Source: CAXTEJ01 sp964243295 (GTDB lineage Bacteria; Actinomycetota; Actinomycetes; Actinomycetales; Angustibacteraceae). Taken from it: a DNA stretch of 51,089 nt. The notes under the pieces are model-generated. The model worked only from the letters and a program-made list of their open reading frames with translations, was not told the origin of the DNA and searched no databases. Below, piece after piece: positions 8,152-16,497 of the stretch. Positions within the stretch are counted from its first letter, which is position 1; each line of letters begins with the position of its first letter. The position numbers and the translations under genes were made by a program. The stretch lies in assembly GCA_964243295.1 (NCBI GenBank), contig CAXTEJ010000026.1:1-51089 (forward strand), written 5' to 3'.

Positions 8152-8183
8152 GAGGCGAGCTGCGAAGCAGCCGTCGGGTGCAT
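8148..8183 (-). CDS. Putative 11-codon leader peptide of the PP2C gene
   Basis: The reverse strand reads MHPTAASQLAS and a TGA stop that overlaps the GTG start of the phosphatase gene. Its ATG stands 7 bases after a TAGGGT box, the spacing used for leaderless mRNAs here. Ribosomes would load on this short frame and re-initiate at the phosphatase gene, which lacks its own Shine-Dalgarno sequence. This is inferred from sequence layout only. Confidence 0.4.
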   Translation of the reverse strand: MHPTAASQLAS

Positions 8184-8190
8184 GGCCGTC

Positions 8191-8196
8191 ACCCTA
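8191..8196 (-). promoter_or_regulatory. -10 box upstream of the PP2C leader peptide
   Basis: TAGGGT on the reverse strand, 7 bases before the ATG of the leader frame. No clear -35 element is visible. Confidence 0.45.
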
Positions 8197-8379
8197 GCCC
8201 GCCACCGTCGCGCGTCACCGTGGCTGCAACCGTTCGGGGAGTGGGGCAGCCGCCGGGCCGGCAGCTGTGCTCGTCGTCCCGGCGCAGCGGCGACGCTGCT
8301 CGTAGGATCACCGCGTGCTGCGACCTACGACCGGAGACCGCGCGCGTCACCGACGCCCCGCAGGCGGGGGGAACGAGGC

Positions 8380-9042
8380 GTGAGCACGGCCGGGGGGCGT
8401 GCCGACCCGGTCGATGCCACGGGAGACCTCGGCGCCGTGCCGGGCTGGCGGCGCCGCCGTCGGCTGCGGCAGCAGCTGACGCTCGCGGTCGTGCTGCTGC
8501 TCGTGCTCGGCGCGGGCCTGGTGGCCGCCGGCCTCGCCACCGGCTACCTGTCCGCCGGCGAGGACGACCCGACACCGGCGTGCGCCCCGGCTCCCCGGCG
8601 TCCAGCCGCGCTCACACCGCAGCAGGTGAGGGTCGACGTCTACAACGGCAGCGGGCGACGCGGCCTGGCGGGGGCGACGGCCGAGGCCCTGCGGCGGCAG
8701 AGGTTCGGCATCGGCAAGGTCGCCAACGCCCCCGGTGGCGCGCGCGTCACGTCGGCGGCCGTCGTCCGCTACGGCCCGAGGGGCAAGCCGCGCGCGACGC
8801 TGCTCGCGACGTACGTGCCGGGGGCCCGGCTCATCCAGGACAGCCGCACGACCACCGTGGTCGACCTCGTGGTCGGGCGCGCGTTCACCGCCGTGCGCGG
8901 CAAGCCCGTCGTCGCGCGGCCCGAGCCAGCGGCGACGCCGACCGCGACGGCGCGCACACCCAGCCCCACCTGCACACCCTCGACCGTCACGCCGTCCCCC
9001 ACCGGCGCGCAGCGCAGCCGGCCGACGACCACGCCACGCTGA
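8380..9042 (+). CDS. Single-pass envelope protein with LytR_C domain
   Basis: A 220-residue protein. It has a short cytoplasmic Arg-rich N-terminus, one membrane helix around residues 30-50 (LTLAVVLLLVLGAGLVAAG), an outside LytR C-terminal domain (VDVYNGSGRRGLAGATAEAL, about residues 85-175) and a Thr/Pro-rich tail. LytR_C occurs at the end of LytR-CpsA-Psr wall-polymer ligases and also alone behind a membrane anchor, as here. No LCP catalytic domain is present. It may bind peptidoglycan or a wall polymer, but its role is not known. The GTG at 8380 follows a G-rich Shine-Dalgarno-like run. It converges on the next gene with a 10-base gap. Confidence 0.82.
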   Translation: MSTAGGRADPVDATGDLGAVPGWRRRRRLRQQLTLAVVLLLVLGAGLVAAGLATGYLSAGEDDPTPACAPAPRRPAALTPQQVRVDVYNGSGRRGLAGATAEALRRQRFGIGKVANAPGGARVTSAAVVRYGPRGKPRATLLATYVPGARLIQDSRTTTVVDLVVGRAFTAVRGKPVVARPEPAATPTATARTPSPTCTPSTVTPSPTGAQRSRPTTTPR

Positions 9043-9052
9043 GCGCCGCCCG

Positions 9053-10117
9053 TCAGGTGCAGGCACGCGCCAGGGCCTGGTCGACGAGCGTCGACAGGTC
9101 GACCCGGGTGCTCACCTGGTCAGGGCTGGTCGAGGTGTCGAGCGGCCGCCCGTCGGCGGAGGTCACGCGCAGCGCCGGGTTGGCGAAGGTGTCGAGCGAG
9201 GCCAGCACCTCGAGGTCACGCTCGCACCGCGTCGCCGTCACCTCGATCGCGACGCGTCGCTGCCCGCCGGCGGGGACGACGAGCGGCAGCCGCGGTGTCG
9301 ACGTGACGCGCAGCAGCCCGGCGACGCCGTTGGGGCCGTAGCTCACGCGCACCGGCAGGTCGAGCCGCACGGCGACGCGCCGCCCGTTCGTCACGAGCAT
9401 CATCGGCTCGTCGGTCGACCCGACGACGTCAGCCGAGACCCATGGGGTGCCTGCGGTCACGTTGCCGCACAGCGTCTCGACGGGGTCGCCGTACGCCGAA
9501 CGCATGGGCACCTCGTGCGTGCGGCCGTCGGCGGTGCGCACCGGCGCCGTCAGCGAGGGCAGCGGCAGCTGCCCGCACCGCACCGACAGCTCGACCGCGA
9601 GCGCCGTCGAGCCGCCCGGCTCGATGACCGGGTCGGCGCCGGTGATGACGACCGGCTGCTCGCGCGACGCCACGACGTAGTCGGGGCGCACGAGCACCTC
9701 GACCGGCTCGGGACCGAGGTTGCGCAGCCGCGCCTTCAGCGAGATCCGCGCCCGGCCCAGCCGCTGGCCACCGATGACCGACCCGGTGATCCGGGCGTCG
9801 ACCGCGAGCGTCGCGCGACGGTCCGCCTGGGCGGCGGCCTCGGCGCGGTTGTGGGTGACCACCCCGCCCAGGACCGCGCCGGCCAGCAGCGCGGCCACGA
9901 CCGGCGCCACGCCGCGCCACCACCGACGCCCGCCCCTCGGGGCGTCCTCGCGGGGGGCGAGGTCGTCCTGACTGAGGTCGACGACCTGCTCGTCGACGTC
10001 GAGCAGGGCGCCGCGGCCCGGCAGCTGACCAGGCACCTGGCTGGGCATCCGCCCCGGCTGCACTGCAGCAGCAACCGATGGGCGGTCGCCCTGCGCGTCC
10101 AGCACCTCGTACCCCAC
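9053..10117 (-). CDS. Single-pass membrane protein with large extracytoplasmic region, unknown function
   Basis: A 354-residue protein. About 60 acidic, Gln-rich cytoplasmic residues come first, then one membrane helix at about residues 63-89, then an outside region rich in short beta-strand-like Val/Thr stretches with scattered cysteines (SVRCGQ, ETLCGN, TRCERD, RACT). I do not recognise a named domain. The outside part resembles immunoglobulin-like beta-sandwich proteins of actinobacteria. The GTG start at 10117 is preferred over an ATG 24 bases upstream. It begins VGYEVLDAQGD and stands 6 bases after CATCAT, matching the leaderless pattern of the window. Confidence 0.72.
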   Translation of the reverse strand: MGYEVLDAQGDRPSVAAAVQPGRMPSQVPGQLPGRGALLDVDEQVVDLSQDDLAPREDAPRGGRRWWRGVAPVVAALLAGAVLGGVVTHNRAEAAAQADRRATLAVDARITGSVIGGQRLGRARISLKARLRNLGPEPVEVLVRPDYVVASREQPVVITGADPVIEPGGSTALAVELSVRCGQLPLPSLTAPVRTADGRTHEVPMRSAYGDPVETLCGNVTAGTPWVSADVVGSTDEPMMLVTNGRRVAVRLDLPVRVSYGPNGVAGLLRVTSTPRLPLVVPAGGQRRVAIEVTATRCERDLEVLASLDTFANPALRVTSADGRPLDTSTSPDQVSTRVDLSTLVDQALARACT

Positions 10118-10194
10118 GTCCCCATGATGCGGCGCGACCACGGCTGCTGCCCAGCGTCCCCGCGAACCCGCTGTCCCGGCCGCGCCGGCGACGG

Positions 10195-10200
10195 CAGGAT
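10195..10200 (+). promoter_or_regulatory. Leaderless -10-like box of the APH-fold gene
   Basis: CAGGAT, one base from the TANNNT consensus, stands 6 bases before the ATG at 10207. There is no Shine-Dalgarno sequence. Confidence 0.35.
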
Positions 10201-10206
10201 GCCGTC

Positions 10207-11400
10207 ATGGACCTCCCGCCCCGGCACGTCACGCTCGTGCTGTGCGGGCCCGACGGGACGGTGCTCGGCGCGGTGCCGCCGTTCGACGTGGCGGTGCCGT
10301 GGTGGCAGGAGGCCGGGCCCATCGTCCGGGCCGCGAGGGAGCTCCACGGGCTCGACGTGACCGTGCTGCGGCTGCTGCGCGCAGCGGGCGAGGGCGCCTG
10401 CGGTGGCGCTGTCAGCTACCTCGTGGAGGTCGAGCGTGAGCCCGAGGGCGTGGTGCTGCAACCCTTCAGCGACGAGCTGGACACCTCACCCCTGCGGCTG
10501 CCGTACGCCGAGCCCGGCGGCCCGCGCGCCGACGTCCGGTGGGCGCTGGACGCGCTGCGCGAGCTCGGCCGGACGCCGGAGGGCCGGCCGCAGCAGGTGC
10601 GCACCTGGAACCTGTCGAGCCTGTGGCGGCTGCCGACCGCCGGTGGCGGGGCCGCCTGGCTGAAGGTGGTGCCGCCGTTCTTCGCGCACGAGGGTGATGT
10701 GCTGGCGCGGCTCGACCCGGCCGTCGTGCCGCCGCTGCTGGCTCACGACGGCCCCCGCGTGCTCGTCGACGAGCTGGCCGGACACGACCTCTACGACGCC
10801 GACCTCGCCACGCGGCTGCGGATGGTGGCGCTGCTGGTGCGGCTGCAGGCGGCGTGGGTCGGCCGCCAGGACGAGCTGCTGGGGCTGGGCCTGCCGGACT
10901 GGCGGGCGGGGGCGTTCCCCGCCCTGGCCGCCGCGACCCTGCAGCGCACCGCGGCCGAGCTCGACGCCGACGTCCGGGCTGCCTGCGAGCGGCTGGTGGC
11001 CGACCTGCCCCGCCGGTTCGACGCGGTAGCGGCGTGCGGGGTGCCCGACACGCTGGTGCACGGCGACTTCCACGCCGGCAACCTCATCGGCGACGACGAG
11101 CGCCTCGCGCTGCTCGACTGGGGCGACTGCGGGGTGGGCCACCCGCTGCTCGACCGCTCGGCGTTCCTGCCGCGCGTCCCGGCGGCCGACCGGCCCGCCG
11201 TCCTCGCCGCGTGGGACGAGGCCTGGCGGGTGGCGCAGCCGGGCTGCGAGCCCGAGCGGGCGGCCGAGCTGGTCGAGCCGGTCGGGGCGCTGCGGCAGGC
11301 CGTCGTCTACGACACCATCCTGCGCGGCATCGAGCCCAGCGAGCGCGCCTACCACGCCGGGGACCCGGCCCGGTGGCTGCGCGCGGCGGTCGGGGCCTAG
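10207..11400 (+). CDS. Aminoglycoside phosphotransferase (APH)-fold kinase with extra N-terminal domain
   Basis: A 397-residue protein whose second half has the APH/choline-kinase catalytic core: LVHGDFHAGNLI (catalytic Asp, Mg-binding Asn) and LALLDWGDCGVGHPLLD (metal-binding Asp). The first 140 residues form a separate domain that looks like a degenerate Nudix-type fold (HVTLVLCGPDGTVLGAVPPF) without a Nudix box. The ATP-lysine segment is AAWLKVVPPFF. The family phosphorylates small molecules; the substrate here is unknown and nothing ties it to drug resistance. Its TAG stop overlaps the TAG stop of the convergent c-di-GMP gene in a shared CTAG. Confidence 0.85.
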   Translation: MDLPPRHVTLVLCGPDGTVLGAVPPFDVAVPWWQEAGPIVRAARELHGLDVTVLRLLRAAGEGACGGAVSYLVEVEREPEGVVLQPFSDELDTSPLRLPYAEPGGPRADVRWALDALRELGRTPEGRPQQVRTWNLSSLWRLPTAGGGAAWLKVVPPFFAHEGDVLARLDPAVVPPLLAHDGPRVLVDELAGHDLYDADLATRLRMVALLVRLQAAWVGRQDELLGLGLPDWRAGAFPALAAATLQRTAAELDADVRAACERLVADLPRRFDAVAACGVPDTLVHGDFHAGNLIGDDERLALLDWGDCGVGHPLLDRSAFLPRVPAADRPAVLAAWDEAWRVAQPGCEPERAAELVEPVGALRQAVVYDTILRGIEPSERAYHAGDPARWLRAAVGA

Positions 11401-13307
11401 GTGCACACCCCGAGCCAGTCCGGCTGCGTCTGCCACGGCTGCTCGCGCAGCTGCACCGACAGCTCGTCCGGGTGCATCGGCATCGCCAGCAGGTAACCCT
11501 GCAGGTGGGTGGCGCCCAGCTCGACCAGCGCCTCGGCGGTCGTCGTGGTCTCGACCCCCTCGACGATGACCGTGCGACGCAGGTTGGCGCCGATGAGCAG
11601 CACGGCCGCCACCACCGCCGCAGCGTCCTGGCTGTCGAGCAGGTGATGGGTGAAGGACTGGTCGACCTTCAGCGTCGACGCTGGGATCTGCACGATCCGG
11701 CTCAAGGAGGAGTACCCCGTGCCGACGTCGTCGATGGCGAGCTCGCAGCCGAGGGCACGCAGCGCGTCGAGGCACTCGCGGACGACGTCCGGCTGGGTGA
11801 TCAGGCCCGTCTCGGTGATCTCGATCGTCAGCCGGTCGGCGTCCATGCCGCACCGGTGCAGCTCGGCCGCCACCCTGACGGGCAGGTCGCTCTCGACCAG
11901 CTCGGACGCCGACACGTTGACGAACACGCGCTGCGGCGAGAGGTCACCCAGCTCGGCCTGCCACACCGACATCTGCCGGCACGCGGTGGCGATCACCCAG
12001 CTGCCGAGCTGCGCGGACAGCCCCGCGCCGACGAGGGTGTCGATGAAGGCGCCGGCGGGCAGCAGCCCGCGCTCGGGGTGGCGCCAGCGCGCCAGCGCCT
12101 CCACGGCGTAGACGACGCCCGTTCCGTCGCCGGCGCCGAGGTCGAAGATCGGCTGGTAGTGCAGCTCGAGCTGGCCCGTGCGCAGCGCCACGCGCAGCTC
12201 GCCGGTCAGCTGCTGGCGCACCGTGCTGGTCTCGCGGTCGGCGGCGTAGCTGACCGGGTCGAACTCCAGCCAGCGCCCCCGGCCGGCCTGCTTCGCCTGG
12301 TACATCGCGGCGTCCGCGTGGGCGATCAGGGTGTCGCCGGAGGTGTGGGGATCGTCGGTGATCGCGAGGCCGAGCGATGCCGACGGCTGCAGCACGTGGC
12401 CCTCGTGGGTGTAGGACAGGCCCAGCTCGCGCATGATGCGCTCGGCCACCTCGTGCGTGTGCTCGGGCGGTCCGGCCACCTCCAGCAGCACGCCGAACTC
12501 GTCGCCCCCGATCCTCGCGAGCACGTCGAGCGGCCCCAGTGCGGCCTTCACCCGGGCCGCGCAGGTCGTGAGCATGACGTCGCCGGCCTGGTGGCCGAAG
12601 GTGTCGTTGACGTACTTCAGGCCGTCGAGGTCGAGGAACAGCACCCCGACGTGGCCGCCGCGCTCCGCCATGCGCGCGAGCGAGGAGTCCAACCGCTCGA
12701 GGAACACCCAGCGCGCCGGCAGGCCGGTGAGGGGGTCGTGCATGGCACGGTGCGCCAGCTCGAGCTGGGCCAGCCGGGCGGTGTCACGGTCGGCCGTGAC
12801 GACGAGGTAGGACGTCGCGAGGTTCGCGAGGGTGCGCACCGCCGCGAGCTCGTCCTCGCTGAGCCGCACCGGGTCGGCTCGGTAGACGTCGAGCACACCC
12901 CAGCTGCGCCCGCGGGCGAACAGGGGCACCGCGGTGACCGCCCGCATGCCCAGCTCGACGGCGCGTCGCTGGTACGTCGGCCACGACCCCTCGACACCCA
13001 GGTCGCCGATGCTGATGACGCTGCGCGAGTGGTGCGCGTCGGTGCACGGGCCGTCCTGCAGCACCTCCTGCAGCACCTCGAGCTCCTTCACGGGCCCGGA
13101 CGTCGCGAACGCGGCCCGCAGCAGCTGCCCGCCCGCCTGCGGGGTCGTGACCCCGGCGCCGTCGAGCTGCAGCACCTTCATGACACCCTCGGCCAGCTGG
13201 CGCAGGATCTCGTGGACGGAGAAGTCACCGGTCACGGTGGCGGCGAACTCGTCCAGGACGCGAGCCAGGGCCCTGTCGTCCACGTGGCGCATGGGCACGG
13301 TCGTCAT
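11397..13307 (-). CDS. GAF-GGDEF-EAL cyclic-di-GMP enzyme
   Basis: A 636-residue soluble protein with a GAF sensor domain (about residues 20-175), a diguanylate cyclase domain (RIGGDEFGVLLE, active-site GGDEF intact) and an EAL phosphodiesterase domain. The EAL motifs are present: VEALAR, VNVSASEL, ITETGL, IDDVGTGYSS, KVDQSF and EGVET. The position for an inhibitory RxxD I-site before GGDEF reads GPLD, so product feedback inhibition is probably absent. Which activity dominates cannot be told from sequence. The ATG at 13307 has the Shine-Dalgarno-like sequence AAAGGAAG just upstream. The GAF domain may bind a small ligand or sense redox state. Confidence 0.92.
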   Translation of the reverse strand: MTTVPMRHVDDRALARVLDEFAATVTGDFSVHEILRQLAEGVMKVLQLDGAGVTTPQAGGQLLRAAFATSGPVKELEVLQEVLQDGPCTDAHHSRSVISIGDLGVEGSWPTYQRRAVELGMRAVTAVPLFARGRSWGVLDVYRADPVRLSEDELAAVRTLANLATSYLVVTADRDTARLAQLELAHRAMHDPLTGLPARWVFLERLDSSLARMAERGGHVGVLFLDLDGLKYVNDTFGHQAGDVMLTTCAARVKAALGPLDVLARIGGDEFGVLLEVAGPPEHTHEVAERIMRELGLSYTHEGHVLQPSASLGLAITDDPHTSGDTLIAHADAAMYQAKQAGRGRWLEFDPVSYAADRETSTVRQQLTGELRVALRTGQLELHYQPIFDLGAGDGTGVVYAVEALARWRHPERGLLPAGAFIDTLVGAGLSAQLGSWVIATACRQMSVWQAELGDLSPQRVFVNVSASELVESDLPVRVAAELHRCGMDADRLTIEITETGLITQPDVVRECLDALRALGCELAIDDVGTGYSSLSRIVQIPASTLKVDQSFTHHLLDSQDAAAVVAAVLLIGANLRRTVIVEGVETTTTAEALVELGATHLQGYLLAMPMHPDELSVQLREQPWQTQPDWLGVCT

Positions 13308-13535
13308 CGTCTTCCTTTCGGTCGAGCGCTTCCCGCACCCTGGTCGGTACCGGTGGGTGAGCAAGCTTCTACAGACTGTAAGCCGGGTTGGGCGGGTCGG
13401 CACGGGGTCTGCGCGATAGGGCCGGCCGGCGTCCAGGCGACCACGATCGTTGCGCGGCAGGGGTTTCGGTCGTATGACCTCGTTCCAGCACGCATGCTCA
13501 CGCTGCAACGCGCCACGGCTGGCGTCCCGCCGCGA

Positions 13536-14348
13536 TCACCCAGGCTCGCTCGTCGGCGCCGGCTGGCACCTCGGGCACCACCAGGTGCGGCGCTGCCCAG
13601 GGTCGCCAGCGACCTCGGCCCGCACCCGCACCGTCGTGGCGCAGCGCCGGCACGGCTCGCCCGCGCGCCCGGCGACCCAGTGGCTCTCGCCGCGACGCGC
13701 CGACCCGGTGGTCACCATGGGCGCCTCCGGGTGGTCGACCGAGAAGCGGATCATCCGCGCCGCGAGGTCGAGGGTGCGGGGCAGGTCGACCGAGCCGACC
13801 GGCGTCCACGGCCAGTAGCCGCGCAGGAAGCAGGTCTCGTTCACCCACAGGTTGCCCAGCCCCGCGACGAGCCGCTGGTCGAGCAGCGCGGCGATCAGCG
13901 GGCGAGCGGGGTCGGCCGCCATCCGGCGTACGGCCTCGTCGCGGTCCCAGTCCGCGCGCAGCGGGTCGGGCCCGAGGTGCCCGACGACCGACGCCTCGTC
14001 CGCCGTGGCGACCAGCTCGACCACCGGCATGCTGACCGCGAAGGCGTGCTGCCCGTCGTCCATGCCCAGCACCACGCGCACGTCGGGGAGCACGTGGCGC
14101 GGCAGCCGACTGCCGGGGCGCAGCACCGACCACGACCCGTCCATGCGCAGGTGCGTGTGCAGCGTGAGGCCGTCGCTGAGCCGGGTCAGCAGGTGCTTGC
14201 CGTGCGTGTCGGTGCCGAGCACCTGCCGGCCGGTCAGGTCCGCTCTCGCGTGAGCCGGCACCCGAAGGTCGGACCGCACGACCGTGCGCCCCGCCAGCCG
14301 GTCGTCCAGCCTGCGCGCCACCCGCCAGACGCTGTCACCCTCCGGCAC
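13536..14348 (-). CDS. nei2: Fpg/Nei-family DNA glycosylase (endonuclease VIII-like, Nei2 type)
   Basis: A base-excision repair glycosylase/lyase that removes oxidised bases. The GTG at 14348 is chosen because it gives an N-terminus reading (M)PEGDSVWR. After Met removal the Pro is the catalytic nucleophile and Glu the second catalytic residue, so any upstream start would block activity. The helix-two-turn-helix segment LLDQRLVAGLGNLWVNE and the zinc finger CRRC ... CPRC are present. The 270-residue length fits. PEGDS and the zinc-finger spacing place it with actinobacterial Nei2 rather than Fpg (PELPE). It stands alone on its strand. Confidence 0.92.
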   Translation of the reverse strand: MPEGDSVWRVARRLDDRLAGRTVVRSDLRVPAHARADLTGRQVLGTDTHGKHLLTRLSDGLTLHTHLRMDGSWSVLRPGSRLPRHVLPDVRVVLGMDDGQHAFAVSMPVVELVATADEASVVGHLGPDPLRADWDRDEAVRRMAADPARPLIAALLDQRLVAGLGNLWVNETCFLRGYWPWTPVGSVDLPRTLDLAARMIRFSVDHPEAPMVTTGSARRGESHWVAGRAGEPCRRCATTVRVRAEVAGDPGQRRTWWCPRCQPAPTSEPG

Positions 14349-14453
14349 GCGCACTCACAGGTCGAGCATGCGTGACGGCCTCGGGGCGCGCACCCGCGTG
14401 AACCAGTCGCACCGGTAGCCCGCCCCGGTGACATCCCCGAGCCGTGACGGAGG

Positions 14454-15203
14454 TCAGCTGCCGAAGGCGTCGAAAGCCGCCGCCATGTGCGTCTGCCCAC
14501 GCTCGCTGATGCCGTTCTCGGCTGCGACGGCTCGCCAGCCCCGCGTCGCGGCGCTCACCTCCGCCAGGATCTGCTCGGCCTGCGCGGCACTGAGCCCGAA
14601 CGCCCCGGCCGACGCCCTCAGTCCCTCGACCTCGTCAGCTCGGCCGTGGGCGGCGCTGATCCCGGTCACGCGCTCTCGCGCCGGGTCAGGCTCGGGGTTC
14701 ACGTCGAACAGCGGCGACAACCTCCACCCGGCCGTCCCGCGCAGGAAGCCGTGGTTGCGCAGATGGTCGTCGGTGTTGTGGACGGCGACCGAGAAGGCCA
14801 CGCGCCGCCACAGCTGCGCCAGATCGGCCCTGACCGTCACGTCACCGTGCTCGCTCAGGGCTTCGGCGATCTCGACGTAGTCACCGGTGTCGCCGTCACG
14901 CGCCGACATCAGCGTCATGGCCGACACGTACGGGATGCGTTCGCCGTCGTCGGCTCGGTCGAAGCGGTCGAGGAGCAGGACCGCCTTGCGGTTGATGCGG
15001 CGCAGCCGACGGGGCGGCACCCTGACACCGGCCCGCTCGGCGAGATCCAGGGCGGTCTTCTCCCAGCCGATGACGTCCCACTCGTCGCCCGGGCTGGCGA
15101 ACTTCGCGATCAGGAGGCGGTCCCCGTCGCGGACCGACGCCTTCGGTCGGGCGCCCCGGAAGGTCGTGGTCACCCCGCGCCCGCTGGCAGCGAAGGTAGC
15201 CAC
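14454..15203 (-). CDS. HipA-type serine/threonine kinase domain, N-terminal domain missing
   Basis: A 249-residue protein matching the HipA_C kinase core. RGARPKASV resembles the GxxPK ATP-loop segment, HNTDDHLRNHGFL is the catalytic loop (Asp, Asn) and LSPLFDVNP contains the metal-binding Asp. Full HipA toxins have about 100 further N-terminal residues (the HipB-contacting domain), which are absent. Just upstream, in another frame, lies the start of what looks like the cognate HTH antitoxin gene with a good Shine-Dalgarno sequence. A deletion appears to have fused the antitoxin's first codons to the middle of the toxin. The kinase motifs are intact, so residual activity cannot be excluded. 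Translation from GTG 15203 lacks its own ribosome site. Confidence 0.75.
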   Translation of the reverse strand: MATFAASGRGVTTTFRGARPKASVRDGDRLLIAKFASPGDEWDVIGWEKTALDLAERAGVRVPPRRLRRINRKAVLLLDRFDRADDGERIPYVSAMTLMSARDGDTGDYVEIAEALSEHGDVTVRADLAQLWRRVAFSVAVHNTDDHLRNHGFLRGTAGWRLSPLFDVNPEPDPARERVTGISAAHGRADEVEGLRASAGAFGLSAAQAEQILAEVSAATRGWRAVAAENGISERGQTHMAAAFDAFGS

Positions 15204-15255
15204 CGAGAGTCTTCGCCGTACGGCGGGCCTTGCTCGACAGCGGGCGCGTCGGCAC
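15190..15255 (-). pseudogene. 5' fragment of a HipB/XRE-type antitoxin gene
   Basis: The reverse strand has AAAGGAG, six bases, then GTG at 15255, and reads VPTRPLSSKARRTAKTLGGY. This resembles the N-terminus of XRE antitoxins that precede actinobacterial HipA genes (RPLS, then an Ala/Lys-rich first helix and LG). The similarity stops after about 22 codons, where the sequence runs into the HipA kinase in a different frame. The helix-turn-helix itself is gone. The assignment is from memory of the family, not from a search. Confidence 0.4.
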
Positions 15256-15375
15256 GATGTGCTCCTTTCATGATCAGTCCGCTGACCACGTTGCGCTTGG
15301 CGTGACCAGTCTCCTGTGCTTCACATTCCTTGATATGGATGACTCGCACAGCCGGTGGCCAGGAGTGACACGACC

Positions 15376-16116
15376 TCACGGAGCGGTCGGTGCACGTCCC
15401 GGCTCGGTGGCTGCGCCGCCGGAGTCGTCGCTCGGCGCGGGAGCGGGCAGCAGCAGGATGCGCAGGTCGAGCAGGGCGTGGACGACGATGCCCGGGAGCA
15501 GGCTGCCCGTGTGGAGGTACAGCAGCCCGAGGGCGACGGCGAGACCCGCGGTCACCAGCACCCCGGCGACGCCCTGGTAGACGTGACCGAGCCCGAACAT
15601 GACCGCGGCCACGACGATCGCGGGCCAGCGCCCGCCGGGGAGCAGCGCGAGCAGCACCGTCAGCGCGAGCGCGCGGTACACGACCTCCTCGGTGATCCCC
15701 GCGGTGACCGCGACCGCCGCGTACCACCGGCGCTCTCGAGAGGTCGTCGGCAGGAGCACCTCGACGTCGCCGGCCAGCGGCCGGGCCGCGCCGCGGCGGG
15801 CGAGGGCCGTGCCGACCCCGAGCGCGATCCCTGCTCCCACGAGCGGTCCGGCCCACCGATCCATGCTGCCCGGATCCGGCAGGCGGAAGCCGACGTCCGC
15901 GAGGCTGAGTCCCCCGGCGAGCAGCAGCACGAGCGCGATCGTGGCGCCTGTCCAGCCTATCGACACGGTCAGCGCGTACATCCGAGAACGGGCGCGCCGG
16001 TCACCGGCCGCGACCAACGCCCGCACCCTGCGCACGTAGCGCGGGCTGAGCAGCAGGTCGGCGACGACGGCGGCCACGAGCAGCACCGCCGCGATCGCGA
16101 GCGCGAGGTCGTTCAT
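15376..16116 (-). CDS. CPBP-family intramembrane metalloprotease
   Basis: A 246-residue protein with six or seven hydrophobic helices and the three conserved CPBP (Abi, Rce1-like) motifs: EEVVYR, FGLGHVYQG and HALLDL. These supply the Glu and His residues of the membrane-embedded zinc site. Members cleave prenylated or membrane proteins, or act in bacteriocin self-immunity; the substrate is unknown here. A GATAGT box stands 6 bases before the ATG, suggesting a leaderless transcript. A second CPBP gene is at 37349. Confidence 0.88.
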   Translation of the reverse strand: MNDLALAIAAVLLVAAVVADLLLSPRYVRRVRALVAAGDRRARSRMYALTVSIGWTGATIALVLLLAGGLSLADVGFRLPDPGSMDRWAGPLVGAGIALGVGTALARRGAARPLAGDVEVLLPTTSRERRWYAAVAVTAGITEEVVYRALALTVLLALLPGGRWPAIVVAAVMFGLGHVYQGVAGVLVTAGLAVALGLLYLHTGSLLPGIVVHALLDLRILLLPAPAPSDDSGGAATEPGRAPTAP

Positions 16117-16233
16117 GACCCCACTATCGGGGCGCTCGGCCTCCCCCGTCTGCTTGCCAGCCGACGACGGCTCGAGCGGGCTGTCGGGCGACGTCGCCCT
16201 GACGAGCGGTGACCTCGGCGAGGCACGCTCTGG

Positions 16234-16497
16234 TCAGGAGTGCGGGAACACTGCTTCGATGCGAGGACCGGCCGAGGACCAGAACACCTTGTAGGGCGGG
16301 TGGCCGGCGACCGGAAGACGTAGCCGGACACCGTCCTGCGTGGCGATGGCCGTGGAATTCGCCTGGGCTTGCGCAGGTAGCCGGAAGATCAAGTCACAGG
16401 CGTCGAGGACGGCGTTGTAGAGGTCGACGTCCGGTCCTCGCTCGAGGTCGTCCAACTGCTGATCGGCCACCTCGGAGTAGGCGTCGTCCTCAGTCAC
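16234..16497 (-). CDS. Small RelE/ParE-like toxin candidate
   Basis: An 87-residue protein ending in VRLRLPVAGHPPYKVFWSSAGPRIEAVFPHS-type beta-rich sequence, similar in layout to RelE/ParE-like proteins (N-terminal helices, then a beta-sheet with a C-terminal Arg and Phe). The typical RelE catalytic Lys/Arg set cannot be assigned confidently. Its GTG start overlaps the stop of the AbrB-like gene (GTGA), which is the usual antitoxin-first, coupled arrangement. The toxin assignment rests on this context as much as on the sequence. Confidence 0.6.
   Translation of the reverse strand: MTEDDAYSEVADQQLDDLERGPDVDLYNAVLDACDLIFRLPAQAQANSTAIATQDGVRLRLPVAGHPPYKVFWSSAGPRIEAVFPHS

Noticed and set aside
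10854..14375. 1173-codon forward frame opposite the GAF-GGDEF-EAL and Nei2 genes
   Set aside because: It crosses several opposite-strand genes and an intergenic gap and has no recognisable domain; it is open only because of GC-rich codon bias.
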